This document shows, in pieces, positions 9,072-18,357 of a DNA stretch of 64,000 nucleotides. The stretch is from Maribacter aestuarii (lineage in GTDB: Bacteria > Bacteroidota > Bacteroidia > Flavobacteriales > Flavobacteriaceae), in NCBI RefSeq assembly GCF_027474845.2, contig NZ_CP107031.2, positions 1,688,501 through 1,752,500 of the forward strand, written 5' to 3'. Made by a program: the position numbers and the translations under genes. Each line of letters opens with the position of its first letter. Within the stretch, counting starts at the first letter, position 1. The notes below the pieces were generated by a model that ran no database searches, was not told the origin of the DNA, and was given only the letters and a program-made list of their open reading frames with translations.

Positions 9072-11255
9072 ATGAAGGCACTGCCCAAGAATATTTTTTC
9101 TGGGTTTGTCGTGTCCCTTATCGCCCTACCATTAGGATTGGGTCTCGCACTGGCGAGTGAGGCGCCTCCAATTTCCGGTGTCATTGCCTCGGTCGTTGGG
9201 GGGGTCGTAGTGGCGATTCTTGGTGGGGCCAATGTCACCATCACCGGTCCGGGAAATGGCCTGGTCATCGTGCTACTGGGGGCGATTACGACATTGGGAG
9301 GCGGGGATTTATACCAAGGTTATCTTTTTACATTGGCGGCCATTGTACTCTCCGGCATTCTAATGATTTTATTGGGTTTTTTGAGAATGGGTCGTTTAGC
9401 AGATTTTTTTCCTGCATCAGCCATAGAAGGAATGTTAGCGGCCATTGGCTTGGGCATATTGGCCAAACAGTTTCATATCATGATCGGTCATAACAATGAG
9501 CATGGGAGTATCATCTCCTTGCTCATGCAAATACCCAATGGGATTTTGGAACTGTACAGTGATTACCATTTGGAAGAAATCGTCGCTGCCTTGATTGGCG
9601 TTTTGGCATTGTTCATAATGATTTTCTATTCCAAAATCCGAAACAGATACTTTCATCTCATTCCAGCCCCAATGTGGATTCTGATTTTATCCGTTGTATT
9701 CAGCTATTCGTTTTCTTGGTTAAATATCCCCTACCCCATGGAATCGCAGTTCTTGGTCAGTATCCCAGAAAATGTACTTACCAATTTAGCCTTCCCAGAT
9801 TTTTCAATCATCTATCAGTCAAACTTTATCCTCGCCGTCTTTGCCATCACCTTAATTGCAAGTATCGAATCTCTGCTCAGTATCAAAGCGGTAGACAAAC
9901 TAGACCCGTTAAACAGAAGGTCCAATGTAAATAAAGATTTGAAAGCACTTGGTTTGGCGACCTCTTTAAGTGGTTTGGTAGGAGGACTTAATGTGGTGAC
10001 CGTTATTGCCAGAAGTTCCGTTAATGTTAATAACGGCGCAACCAATAAATCGTCCAACTTCTTTCATGCGGCGTTCTTGGTCATTTTTGTTTTTATTTTC
10101 CAAGATCAGCTTCGTAGGATTCCCTTAGCGGCCTTGGCCGCAATCTTGGTGTATACTGGTTATAAATTGGCAACACCAAAGAACTTGAGAAAAATAGCCA
10201 AGGTTGGAAAAGAGCAAGTGTTCATATTTTTAGCCACTTTAATGACCACACTTTTTACGAATCTCATCACGGGTATCAGCGTAGGTATTTTGGTCACGTT
10301 TCTTATACACGTTATGTTGAACAAAAGTGTTTCATTATTCTTGAATCATCTGTCAAAACCCAATATTCTGATGTTTAAGGAGAAAGACGGAGGTAATTAT
10401 TATGTAAGCGTAAAATACTTCTGCAGCTTTTTGAACTTTTATAAGCTAAAGAACAAATTGGATATGATTCCTGAAAACCAAAATGTTGTCCTGGATTTCT
10501 CGCTTTGTAATTTTGTGGACCACACGGTTATGGAAGGTTTGGAAAATTATTCGGACACTTTTACCAACAAAAAGGGAAGTATCGAGATTATTGGGTTGGA
10601 CAAGCACGGTACAGATTCCAAGCACCCTTTTGCAATCAGAAAAGTATTGCCGCTGTCTAAAATTGGGGCTATTGAAAAGTATTTCACCACAAGACAAGTG
10701 ATGTTGAGAAACATGGCAACGGAACTTAAATGGACCTATACCGCCCAAAAAAATATAAGGACGAAATTCCTGAACGATTTCATCTTTTTTGGAAAAAGAA
10801 AAATACCTTATTTCTACAACGCCCTGTCTAGTAAAGAAAAATCACTTTTACTTATTGATGTAGAATTTACCGAAGGTGAATTTATCGCGAGGGAAGTTGT
10901 CAAAACTACGTTATTATTCATAAAATTAGAAAAGACCTTACCGGTCTTTACCTTGGATAAGGAGGGGCTTTTAGACTTTATTTACAATCCTGCAGGCTTT
11001 AAAGACATAGTCTTAGAAAACCGTCCAGATTTTAACAGAAGATTCTTTTTAAGTGGTGAACATCCAGAGGACATCCGGAAGTTGTTCACCGACGAGCTCA
11101 TTCTTTTCTTGGAAAGTAATCCCTACTATCATATTGAGTCTAACGGTAGTGCGTTGATTATCCTAAAAAAAGAACGGTTGTTAAGCGTTAAGGAAATTAA
11201 GGCAATGCTCTATTTTGGAAAACAGTTTAAACAAATACTGTCCCACAGTCGATAG
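9072..11255 (+). CDS. SulP-family anion transporter with STAS and extra C-terminal domain
   Basis: 727 residues from ATG 9072. A TTG at 9039 would add 11 residues and overlap the Usp gene, but MKALPKNIFSGFVVSLIALP is the usual SulP start. About 1-420 are the membrane core, with PLGLGLALASEAPPISGVIA near the N-terminus and the NxxTVIARSSVN region. About 445-540 are a STAS domain (VVLDFSLCNFVDHTVMEGL). About 550-727 form an additional soluble region that I do not recognise. SulP proteins move sulfate, bicarbonate or chloride-type anions across the inner membrane; the substrate is unknown. No carbonic anhydrase gene is adjacent. Confidence 0.85.
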   Translation: MKALPKNIFSGFVVSLIALPLGLGLALASEAPPISGVIASVVGGVVVAILGGANVTITGPGNGLVIVLLGAITTLGGGDLYQGYLFTLAAIVLSGILMILLGFLRMGRLADFFPASAIEGMLAAIGLGILAKQFHIMIGHNNEHGSIISLLMQIPNGILELYSDYHLEEIVAALIGVLALFIMIFYSKIRNRYFHLIPAPMWILILSVVFSYSFSWLNIPYPMESQFLVSIPENVLTNLAFPDFSIIYQSNFILAVFAITLIASIESLLSIKAVDKLDPLNRRSNVNKDLKALGLATSLSGLVGGLNVVTVIARSSVNVNNGATNKSSNFFHAAFLVIFVFIFQDQLRRIPLAALAAILVYTGYKLATPKNLRKIAKVGKEQVFIFLATLMTTLFTNLITGISVGILVTFLIHVMLNKSVSLFLNHLSKPNILMFKEKDGGNYYVSVKYFCSFLNFYKLKNKLDMIPENQNVVLDFSLCNFVDHTVMEGLENYSDTFTNKKGSIEIIGLDKHGTDSKHPFAIRKVLPLSKIGAIEKYFTTRQVMLRNMATELKWTYTAQKNIRTKFLNDFIFFGKRKIPYFYNALSSKEKSLLLIDVEFTEGEFIAREVVKTTLLFIKLEKTLPVFTLDKEGLLDFIYNPAGFKDIVLENRPDFNRRFFLSGEHPEDIRKLFTDELILFLESNPYYHIESNGSALIILKKERLLSVKEIKAMLYFGKQFKQILSHSR

Positions 11256-11339
11256 GGTGCCCAACTGTTAAAAAACATAAAACAATCCTGTGTATGCCTA
11301 AGGGTTTTCTTATTTTGCAGGACTTTAGCTCTGAATTAG

Positions 11340-12200
11340 ATGACATTATATCCGGTAGAAACTGGTAATTTTAAATTGGATGGTGGTGCCATGTTCGGGG
11401 TAGTACCTAAAACTATTTGGTCAAGAACGAATCCGGCAGATTCCAATAATCTCATTGATATCGCTGCCAGAAGTCTTTTAATAGAGGATGGCAATCGCCT
11501 AATTCTAATCGATGCTGGACTGGGAAATAAACAATCCGATAAATTTTTTAGTTATTACAATCGATGGGGAGATTTTACCCTGGATGGTTCTTTGAAAAAA
11601 TTTGGGTTTCACCGAGATGATATTACCGATGTGTTTTTGACCCATCTCCACTTTGATCATTGTGGCGGTTGCATTCAATGGAACAAGGATAGGACGGGTT
11701 ACCAACCGGCCTTTAAAAACGTTAAGTTCTGGACGAATCAAAACCATTGGAAATGGGCAACGGAGCCGAACGCCCGTGAAAAGGCATCATTCCTAAAAGA
11801 AAACCTTTTCCCCATGAAAGAAAGTGGTCAACTTCATTTTATAGGTAATACCGATAAAAATTTCATTGAACAATCAGAATTGGGGTTTGGCATTCATTTT
11901 GTAGATGGCCATACGGACAAGCAAATGTTGCCCCAATTAAAATATAAAGAAAAAACCATCGTTTTTGTGGCGGATCTGATTCCAACAGTTGGGCATATTC
12001 CATTGCCCTATGTTATGGGCTATGATACGCGCCCTTTACTCACGCTGGAAGAAAAAAATATTTTCTTAAATAAAGCAGTAAAAGAAAAATACTACCTCCT
12101 TTTCGAGCATGACGCCCACAACCAGCTATGCACATTAAAACAAACAGAAAGAGGTGTGCGATTGGACCAAACGTATTCTTTTAATGAACTCTTTAATTAG
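11340..12200 (+). CDS. MBL-fold metallo-hydrolase
   Basis: 286 residues, no signal peptide, so cytoplasmic. The metal site is visible: THLHFDHCGG (HxHxDH, about residues 101-106), a later His in FVDGHTDKQ, an Asp in FVADLIP and a C-terminal LFEHDAHNQ. The family includes lactonases and other hydrolases with a two-metal site. The substrate is not known. It stands alone between the SulP gene (84 bases before) and the S8 protease (41 bases after). Confidence 0.85.
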   Translation: MTLYPVETGNFKLDGGAMFGVVPKTIWSRTNPADSNNLIDIAARSLLIEDGNRLILIDAGLGNKQSDKFFSYYNRWGDFTLDGSLKKFGFHRDDITDVFLTHLHFDHCGGCIQWNKDRTGYQPAFKNVKFWTNQNHWKWATEPNAREKASFLKENLFPMKESGQLHFIGNTDKNFIEQSELGFGIHFVDGHTDKQMLPQLKYKEKTIVFVADLIPTVGHIPLPYVMGYDTRPLLTLEEKNIFLNKAVKEKYYLLFEHDAHNQLCTLKQTERGVRLDQTYSFNELFN

Positions 12201-12241
12201 AAATTAAAAAACATTATTCATTAAACTTCAATACCTATTAT

Positions 12242-13876
12242 ATGACAAGTACATTTTCTAAATTAATTTTTGCGCTATCCATAACTACGCTTCTTACGGG
12301 ATGCGGTGGTACCGGCGGATTGATATTGACCCCCGTAGAGAATATTGATGCTACTCCTTTAAAAATTAGTGACCTCAGCGAGGCTGAAAAACAAAATTGG
12401 GGCCACCTAGATTTGGTGGCGGATACCATACCGGGTATGAGCGTAGACAGGGCTTATGAGGAAATTGTTAAAAACAGAAAGGGAACCAAAGTCATTGTTG
12501 CCGTACTAGACTCGGGTATTGATTTAGACCATGAGGATTTGGACGGTGTACTGTGGACCAATACTGATGAGAGGCCGGGAAATAACAAAGATGATGACGG
12601 AAATGGTTATATAGACGATATTCATGGATACAATTTTCTAGGGGAATCTTACAATGAGCAATTGGAATATGTACGTATGTTGCGACTCAACATAGGAGAT
12701 CAGGCTACGCTCACCAAGGCTAAATCGAAACTGGACAGTGAGTATGCCAAAGCCATGCAGAACAAACAACAATACGAGCAAATTTTACAGGCTGTAAAGA
12801 ACGCCGACGCCGAAGTAAGAAAACATTTGGGAAAGGATACCTATACAAAGGCAGATGTAGCCGCTATTGAAGCTACAGACGAGGCCATGCAAAGAAACAA
12901 GGCTATCCTCTCTCAGATGTTTGCTATAAAAGATTCCATCCCAGAAGTTATAGAAGAATTAAGCGATGGCCTCAAATATTTTACGGAGCAGTTAAACTAT
13001 AATCTGAACAAAGATTTTGATGGAAGGAAAGTCGTTGGAGACGATCCATATGATTGGAATGACAGAAACTATGGGAATGGCAATCCCAAAAATCGAGTGG
13101 CCGATGAAAGTCATGGTACACACGTAGCTGGGATTATTGCCGCAGAGCGTAACAACGGGAAAGGAGCCAATGGCGTTGCCAATAACGTAGCAATAATGAG
13201 TGTAAGGGCGGTTCCTAACGGGGATGAATATGATAAGGACATTGCCTTGGGTATTCGGTATGCGGTAGACAACGGCGCGAAAGTCATTAATGGCAGTTTT
13301 GGAAAATCTTTCTCTCCAAAGGCCGAATGGGTTAACGATGCCATCCAATATGCTGCCGAGAAAGATGTTCTTTTTGTACATGCGGCAGGAAATGATGGTG
13401 CCAATCTGGACGACCCTTCTAATCCTAATTTTCCTAATGACCAAGTAAATAACGGTCCAGAAATTTCAGACAATGTCATTACTGTGGGTGCACTAGACCC
13501 TAATTACGGGTCTGAACTCGTAGCGTCCTATTCCAATTATGGAGATATCAACGTAGATATTTTTGCTCCAGGAACGGATATTTATTCTACTTATCCTGAT
13601 AATACATACGAGTTTTCTCCGGGAACTTCGATGGCCGCACCGGCAGTATCAGGACTAGCGGCGCTTTTGTTCTCTCAATATCCCAAGCTTACAGCTCCAC
13701 AGGTTAAGAAAATAATCCTTGCTTCCGGGCTACCTATTAAGGCTAAAGTGATTTTGGGGGGAGACCCTTCAAAAAGTGCCTCATTGAATGAGATATCTAC
13801 CTCAGGGAAAATCGCAAATGCCTATAATGCACTCATAATGGCCTCGCAGGTTGCCAACGGTCAATTACAATTATAA
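12242..13876 (+). CDS. S8 subtilisin-like serine protease lipoprotein
   Basis: 544 residues. An N-terminal lipobox (LLTG-C, Cys21) predicts a lipid anchor. The catalytic triad is complete: Asp in VAVLDSGIDLDHED (about 88), His in DESHGTHVAG (about 292) and Ser in GTSMAAPAVSGLAALL (about 463). About 200 residues separate Asp and His, far more than in plain subtilisin; this insertion is helical and charged and is typical of a group of Bacteroidota S8 proteins. It likely processes or degrades proteins in the periplasm or at the surface. It is first in a tight run with the M1 peptidase (11 bases), rnpA and the S41 protease. Confidence 0.88.
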   Translation: MTSTFSKLIFALSITTLLTGCGGTGGLILTPVENIDATPLKISDLSEAEKQNWGHLDLVADTIPGMSVDRAYEEIVKNRKGTKVIVAVLDSGIDLDHEDLDGVLWTNTDERPGNNKDDDGNGYIDDIHGYNFLGESYNEQLEYVRMLRLNIGDQATLTKAKSKLDSEYAKAMQNKQQYEQILQAVKNADAEVRKHLGKDTYTKADVAAIEATDEAMQRNKAILSQMFAIKDSIPEVIEELSDGLKYFTEQLNYNLNKDFDGRKVVGDDPYDWNDRNYGNGNPKNRVADESHGTHVAGIIAAERNNGKGANGVANNVAIMSVRAVPNGDEYDKDIALGIRYAVDNGAKVINGSFGKSFSPKAEWVNDAIQYAAEKDVLFVHAAGNDGANLDDPSNPNFPNDQVNNGPEISDNVITVGALDPNYGSELVASYSNYGDINVDIFAPGTDIYSTYPDNTYEFSPGTSMAAPAVSGLAALLFSQYPKLTAPQVKKIILASGLPIKAKVILGGDPSKSASLNEISTSGKIANAYNALIMASQVANGQLQL

Positions 13877-13887
13877 ATTTAAACTCG

Positions 13888-15762
13888 ATGAAGAAGAAAA
13901 TAGAAGTACTATTATTCCTGATACTAACTGGTTTTGCGGTATCCTTAACGGCCCAGAACCAATCCACCTACTGGCAACAACATGTAGATTACACGATGGA
14001 GGTAAACATGGATGTTGAGAATTATCGGTATACTGGTACGCAAAAATTAGTTTACACCAATAATTCACCGGATGAATTAAGTAGGGTTTTCTATCACTTG
14101 TACTTTAATGCCTTCCAGCCAGGGAGCGAAATGGACATGCGTTTGCAGACGATTGAAGATCCCGATAGACGAATGACCACAGTAGACAAGCAAAGCCGTA
14201 TTGCAAGTCTCAGTGAAAGTGAGATAGGGTATTTACATGTAGAAAAGCTGACCCAAGATGGGGAGGCGGTAACCTTTAATGAAGAAGGAACAGTTCTAGT
14301 GGTTGACTTGGCCAAGCCAATTCCCTCAGGTGGAAAAACTACTTTTGAAATGGATTTTAAAGGTCAGGTTCCTGTCCAAATACGTAGATCAGGCAGAAAT
14401 AATGCCGATGGGGTTGCCCTTTCCATGAGTCAATGGTATCCCAAATTGGCGGAATATGATTTTGAAGGCTGGCATGCCGACCCCTATATTGCTCGCGAAT
14501 TCCATGGTGTTTGGGGAGATTTTGATGTAAAGCTTACCATTGATAAAAACTATACGGTTGGTGGTACTGGCTATTTACAAAATCCTAATGAAATAGGTCA
14601 CGGCTACGAAAATCCAGAAACCAAAGTGAAGACAAAGGGAAAGACACTCACTTGGCATTTTAAAGCACCCATGGTACATGATTTCATGTGGGCCGCAGAC
14701 CCGGAGTACGTTCATGATACCTTAAAGATGGATGATGGGCCAACGCTACATTTTTTATACAAAAATGACGAAAAGTATAAGGAGACCTGGGAAAAGGTGC
14801 AGCCATTGACCGAAAAGGCAATGCGCTTTTTCAATAACAATATAGGACCATACCCCTATGAACAATATTCCGTTATACAGGGCGGGGACGGTGGTATGGA
14901 ATATGCCATGGCGACGCTCATTACCGGTGGTGATAAGCCAGGAAGCGTAATCGGCACCATGATACATGAGCTGGCACATTCTTGGTTTCAACATGTGTTG
15001 GCGACCAATGAGGCCAAACACGAGTGGATGGACGAAGGTTTCACTTCTTTTATTTCATCGCTTTGCAGTAATGAGATTTTGGAAAAGAATTTGGAAAACC
15101 CTTTTGAAAATTCCTATAAGAGTTATTACTACCTTGTAAAATCAGGCAAAGAGCAGCCCCAGACAACACATTCAGACAGGTATGACTCCAACATGCCTTA
15201 TGGTATTGCCGCCTATAGCAAAGGAGCTATATTTTTGTCGCAATTGGGCTATGTTATCGGTCAGGATAAATTGATGGAAACCATTCGAAAATATTATGCC
15301 GATTTTAAATTTAAACACCCGGTTCCCAATGATGTTAAACGCACCGCGGAAAAGGTTTCGGGCATGGAGTTGGATTGGTATTTAACGGATTGGACTCAGA
15401 CTACAAATACTATCGATTATGGAATAACTGAAGTGTCTGCCGGTGGGAACAAGACTAAAGTGGCCATGGAAAGAATTGGTCTAATGCCAATGCCTATTGA
15501 TATTTTGGTGGTTTACAATGACGGTACGCAAGAAACTTTTTATGCTCCATTACAAATGATGCGTGGTGAAAAAGGAAATCCTTATCCAAAATTAAAGAGA
15601 ACGGTTTTAGAAGATTGGACATGGGCCAATCCGTCTTATGGTTTTACCATTAATGCTCCAATAGAAAATATAAAGGGAATTGTCATTGACCCATCGCAAT
15701 TGATGGCCGATGTAAATCCCACAAATAATTTCTGGTCGGCCGAACCATTGCCCAAAGATTAA
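13888..15762 (+). CDS. M1-family (gluzincin) aminopeptidase-like metallopeptidase
   Basis: 624 residues with a signal peptide (ends SLTAQ). The zinc site is HELAH (about 358-362) with the third ligand Glu in HEWMDEGFTSF. The exopeptidase-like Gly-Met-Glu motif is seen as GGDGGMEYAMATLITGG. An N-terminal beta-saddle domain precedes the catalytic domain, and a short C-terminal beta domain follows it. It should cleave N-terminal residues of peptides in the periplasm or outside the cell. It lies 11 bases after the S8 protease and 19 bases before rnpA, so one operon is likely. Confidence 0.88.
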   Translation: MKKKIEVLLFLILTGFAVSLTAQNQSTYWQQHVDYTMEVNMDVENYRYTGTQKLVYTNNSPDELSRVFYHLYFNAFQPGSEMDMRLQTIEDPDRRMTTVDKQSRIASLSESEIGYLHVEKLTQDGEAVTFNEEGTVLVVDLAKPIPSGGKTTFEMDFKGQVPVQIRRSGRNNADGVALSMSQWYPKLAEYDFEGWHADPYIAREFHGVWGDFDVKLTIDKNYTVGGTGYLQNPNEIGHGYENPETKVKTKGKTLTWHFKAPMVHDFMWAADPEYVHDTLKMDDGPTLHFLYKNDEKYKETWEKVQPLTEKAMRFFNNNIGPYPYEQYSVIQGGDGGMEYAMATLITGGDKPGSVIGTMIHELAHSWFQHVLATNEAKHEWMDEGFTSFISSLCSNEILEKNLENPFENSYKSYYYLVKSGKEQPQTTHSDRYDSNMPYGIAAYSKGAIFLSQLGYVIGQDKLMETIRKYYADFKFKHPVPNDVKRTAEKVSGMELDWYLTDWTQTTNTIDYGITEVSAGGNKTKVAMERIGLMPMPIDILVVYNDGTQETFYAPLQMMRGEKGNPYPKLKRTVLEDWTWANPSYGFTINAPIENIKGIVIDPSQLMADVNPTNNFWSAEPLPKD

Positions 15763-15781
15763 GGAGACTTTAAAAACATCT

Positions 15782-16162
15782 ATGCAATACTCTTTCTCGA
15801 AAAAAGAAAAGCTAAAAAGTAAAAAGCGAATAGCTCAATTATTTGAGGAGGGTAAGGCATTGACGGTTTATCCCTTAAAACTAATTTATTCAGAAGCGAA
15901 TGAACAGCCTTCTAAGATACAGGCTGGAGTATCCGTTCCTAAGAAGAACTTTAAAAGTGCCGTTACCCGCAACAGGATAAAACGTCTTTTGCGAGAATCT
16001 TATCGGTTGAACAAAGCCATAGTTTTTAACAATACTCAGGGCGAGTTTGCGTTTCTATTTTTATACCTTGGTAAGGAAACACCCACTTTTGAAGAAGTTC
16101 AGGGTAAAATGAAAGCTCTTTTAAAAAAATTTAATGACCGTGTTCATGAAAAAACTAGTTAG
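15782..16162 (+). CDS. rnpA: ribonuclease P protein component
   Basis: 126 residues, the normal size. It is the protein subunit that helps RNase P RNA bind and cleave pre-tRNA leaders. The conserved RNR-type motif is FKSAVTRNRIKRLLRESYR, preceded by a typical N-terminus (KLKSKKRIAQLFEEG). It is not next to rpmH as in many other phyla; here it sits between two secreted peptidases and overlaps the S41 protease start by 17 bases. Confidence 0.95.
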   Translation: MQYSFSKKEKLKSKKRIAQLFEEGKALTVYPLKLIYSEANEQPSKIQAGVSVPKKNFKSAVTRNRIKRLLRESYRLNKAIVFNNTQGEFAFLFLYLGKETPTFEEVQGKMKALLKKFNDRVHEKTS

Positions 16163-17774
16163 CAAAAAAGTTCTTGTCCCCATTATAGCGCTTGTTTTCC
16201 TTGTTGTTGGAAGTGGTTTTAAAAGCGACTTTTTTGAAATTGCAAAGCAAATTGAAATTTTTACCACACTGTTCAAAGAACTGAACATGAACTATGTGGA
16301 CGAGACCAATCCTGCAGAATTAATGGACACCGCCATTAAGAATATGTTGGAAGATTTAGATCCCTATACCAAATTTCTCAACGAACAGGATGTTGAGGCC
16401 TATCGTATAAATAATGCCGGCGAATACTCGGGAATCGGAGCTTTAGTACGTTCCTATAAAGATAAGCTGTTAATCGTTGAGCCTCATGAAGGATATCCAG
16501 CGGATAAGGCAGGCTTAAAAGCAGGTGACGAAATCATTCAAATTGGGGATATAAAAGTAGCGGACTTTGACGATAACGCGAGTGAGCTCTTGAAAGGAGC
16601 CAACGGAACATCAGTAGCCATTACCTATAAAAGACAAGGTAAACTTAACACAACGACTATCACAAGGGAGGGTATTGAAGTGGATGCCGTTCCGTTTTAC
16701 GAAATGATCGATGATAAAACGGGCTACATCGTGCTGTCCAAGTTTAATGCGAAGGCGTCCAATCAGACGAAATCCGCTTTGTCGGATTTAAAAGGAAAGG
16801 GTGCGGAAAAAATTATCTTGGACCTTAGGGACAATCCGGGAGGATTATTATCAGAAGCCATAAATGTCACCAACCTATTCGTGCCCAAAGGCGAATTGAT
16901 CGTTACCACAAAATCCAAAGTAAAAAAATTCAATCGGGAATATAGGACCAACAATCAAGCCATAGATACTGATATTCCGCTTGTAGTACTGGTAAACGGT
17001 AGCAGTGCCTCGGCGAGCGAAATCGTTTCCGGAAGTTTACAAGATTTGGACCGAGCGGTCATTATGGGCGCCAGAAGTTTTGGCAAGGGATTGGTACAAC
17101 GCCCTTTGAAGCTAACGTACGGTACACAGTTAAAAGTTACCATTTCCAGATACTATACTTCCTCTGGAAGGTGTATCCAGGCCTTGGACTATTGGAACAG
17201 GGACGATAGTGGAAACGCCGTTCGAAATACCGAATTTAACGATTACACTACGAGAAATGGACGAAAGGTGCAAGACGGTGGTGGAGTTTTACCCGATGTA
17301 GAAATTGCCGCGGTTAAAACCAACGATCTTACCATGGCGCTGCTTCAGAACAATGTAATTTTTGACTATGCAACGGACTATCATTACAGCAACCAATTGT
17401 CCGATGTTTCAAATTTTAAATTTGAAAATGCTGATTTCAATAAATTCAAAAACTACGTAAGGGAAAGTAATTTTTCTTTTGAGACGAAGGCGGAAAAAGC
17501 TATAAAAATGGCACTTTCTGGAGAGGAAAACGACTTTTTAGGAACGGAAGTAAAGGATAGCTATAAAACACTCCTAGCAAATATTGAGAAAGGTAAGATC
17601 AATGCCTTGGATAGGTATCAGAATGAAATCCAAAAGAATTTGGAGGACGAAATCGTAAAACGTTATTTCTATCGTAATGGTTTGTACAAGTATTATCTCA
17701 CCAATGATGATGCTATTCTGGCCGCCACGGAACTTTTAGGCAATCCATCCAAATACAACGCAATTTTAAAGTAA
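16146..17774 (+). CDS. S41-family C-terminal processing protease
   Basis: 542 residues from ATG 16146; an ATG at 16134 would add four residues (MTVF). An N-terminal membrane anchor or signal (VLVPIIALVFLVVGSGF) leads to an N-terminal helical part, a PDZ domain (about 85-165, GIGALVRSY, then AGLKAGDEIIQIG) and the S41 core. The catalytic Ser lies in NGSSASASEIVSG (about 287) and the Lys in SFGKGLVQ (about 314). It is a periplasmic protease that trims C-termini. The start overlaps the 3' end of rnpA by 17 bases, so the two are probably translationally coupled. It ends four bases from the convergent DinB gene. Confidence 0.93.
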   Translation: MKKLVSKKVLVPIIALVFLVVGSGFKSDFFEIAKQIEIFTTLFKELNMNYVDETNPAELMDTAIKNMLEDLDPYTKFLNEQDVEAYRINNAGEYSGIGALVRSYKDKLLIVEPHEGYPADKAGLKAGDEIIQIGDIKVADFDDNASELLKGANGTSVAITYKRQGKLNTTTITREGIEVDAVPFYEMIDDKTGYIVLSKFNAKASNQTKSALSDLKGKGAEKIILDLRDNPGGLLSEAINVTNLFVPKGELIVTTKSKVKKFNREYRTNNQAIDTDIPLVVLVNGSSASASEIVSGSLQDLDRAVIMGARSFGKGLVQRPLKLTYGTQLKVTISRYYTSSGRCIQALDYWNRDDSGNAVRNTEFNDYTTRNGRKVQDGGGVLPDVEIAAVKTNDLTMALLQNNVIFDYATDYHYSNQLSDVSNFKFENADFNKFKNYVRESNFSFETKAEKAIKMALSGEENDFLGTEVKDSYKTLLANIEKGKINALDRYQNEIQKNLEDEIVKRYFYRNGLYKYYLTNDDAILAATELLGNPSKYNAILK

Positions 17775-17778
17775 AGGA

Positions 17779-18309
17779 TTACCAGGTGTATTCCGGTGGG
17801 TCAATTCCGTTCATCCTAAGATAAAGATTGGCCTTTGCCCTATGATTGGTCATATGGTCCTGAACATAAAAGAAAGCGAAAGCTCTGCTCACCGTATTTC
17901 CGCTATGGTACATGGTACACGCTTCATCCAGTTTCTCTTGGTCAATAGAATGGATGACATTCGTTACATAGTCAAAACCCCTTTCCAACACCTTCAGTAC
18001 TTCCGCTTTGGTCATTTTTGAGGCATCTGGCGTGTTCGGTTTTACTTCTATCCCTTCCACATAACGTTGTGTCAATAATTCTGCGGTATATCCAATATGT
18101 ACCATTTGCTCAGCAAAAGACTTGCTTATTTCGGTTGGCCTATACGAATATAATTCTTGGGGCATGGCCTTTGCTACCTCCATACAATGGTCGGCCGCCT
18201 CTTGCCAAACTTGCAGATACATTTTGGTAAATTCAGTTTTGGGAGAATCCGTTTGCGCATTTGTGCAACAGAAAATCAAAAAACTCATAATAGTAATGGC
18301 GCATCTCAT
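17779..18309 (-). CDS. DinB-like four-helix protein, exported
   Basis: 176 residues with a signal peptide (ends CCTNAQ; two Cys residues leave a lipoprotein possible). The rest is a DinB/YfiT-like helical bundle, with the metal-type histidines suggested by QMVHIGYTAELL and YVQDHMTNHRAKANLYLR. Many DinB proteins of this group are thiol-dependent or metal-binding enzymes of unknown substrate. It lies downstream of the DUF5009 gene on the same strand (48 bases). Confidence 0.75.
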   Translation of the reverse strand: MRCAITIMSFLIFCCTNAQTDSPKTEFTKMYLQVWQEAADHCMEVAKAMPQELYSYRPTEISKSFAEQMVHIGYTAELLTQRYVEGIEVKPNTPDASKMTKAEVLKVLERGFDYVTNVIHSIDQEKLDEACTMYHSGNTVSRAFAFFYVQDHMTNHRAKANLYLRMNGIDPPEYTW

Positions 18310-18357
18310 GATCTGTTATTTTCTGATTATTTAGAATGCCTGGAATTTAAAAAGTTA

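Noticed and set aside
13960..13990. Loss of coding quality between the S8 and M1 genes as a sixth frameshift.
   Set aside because: Both genes have complete ends, signals and stop codons; the 11-base gap is ordinary.
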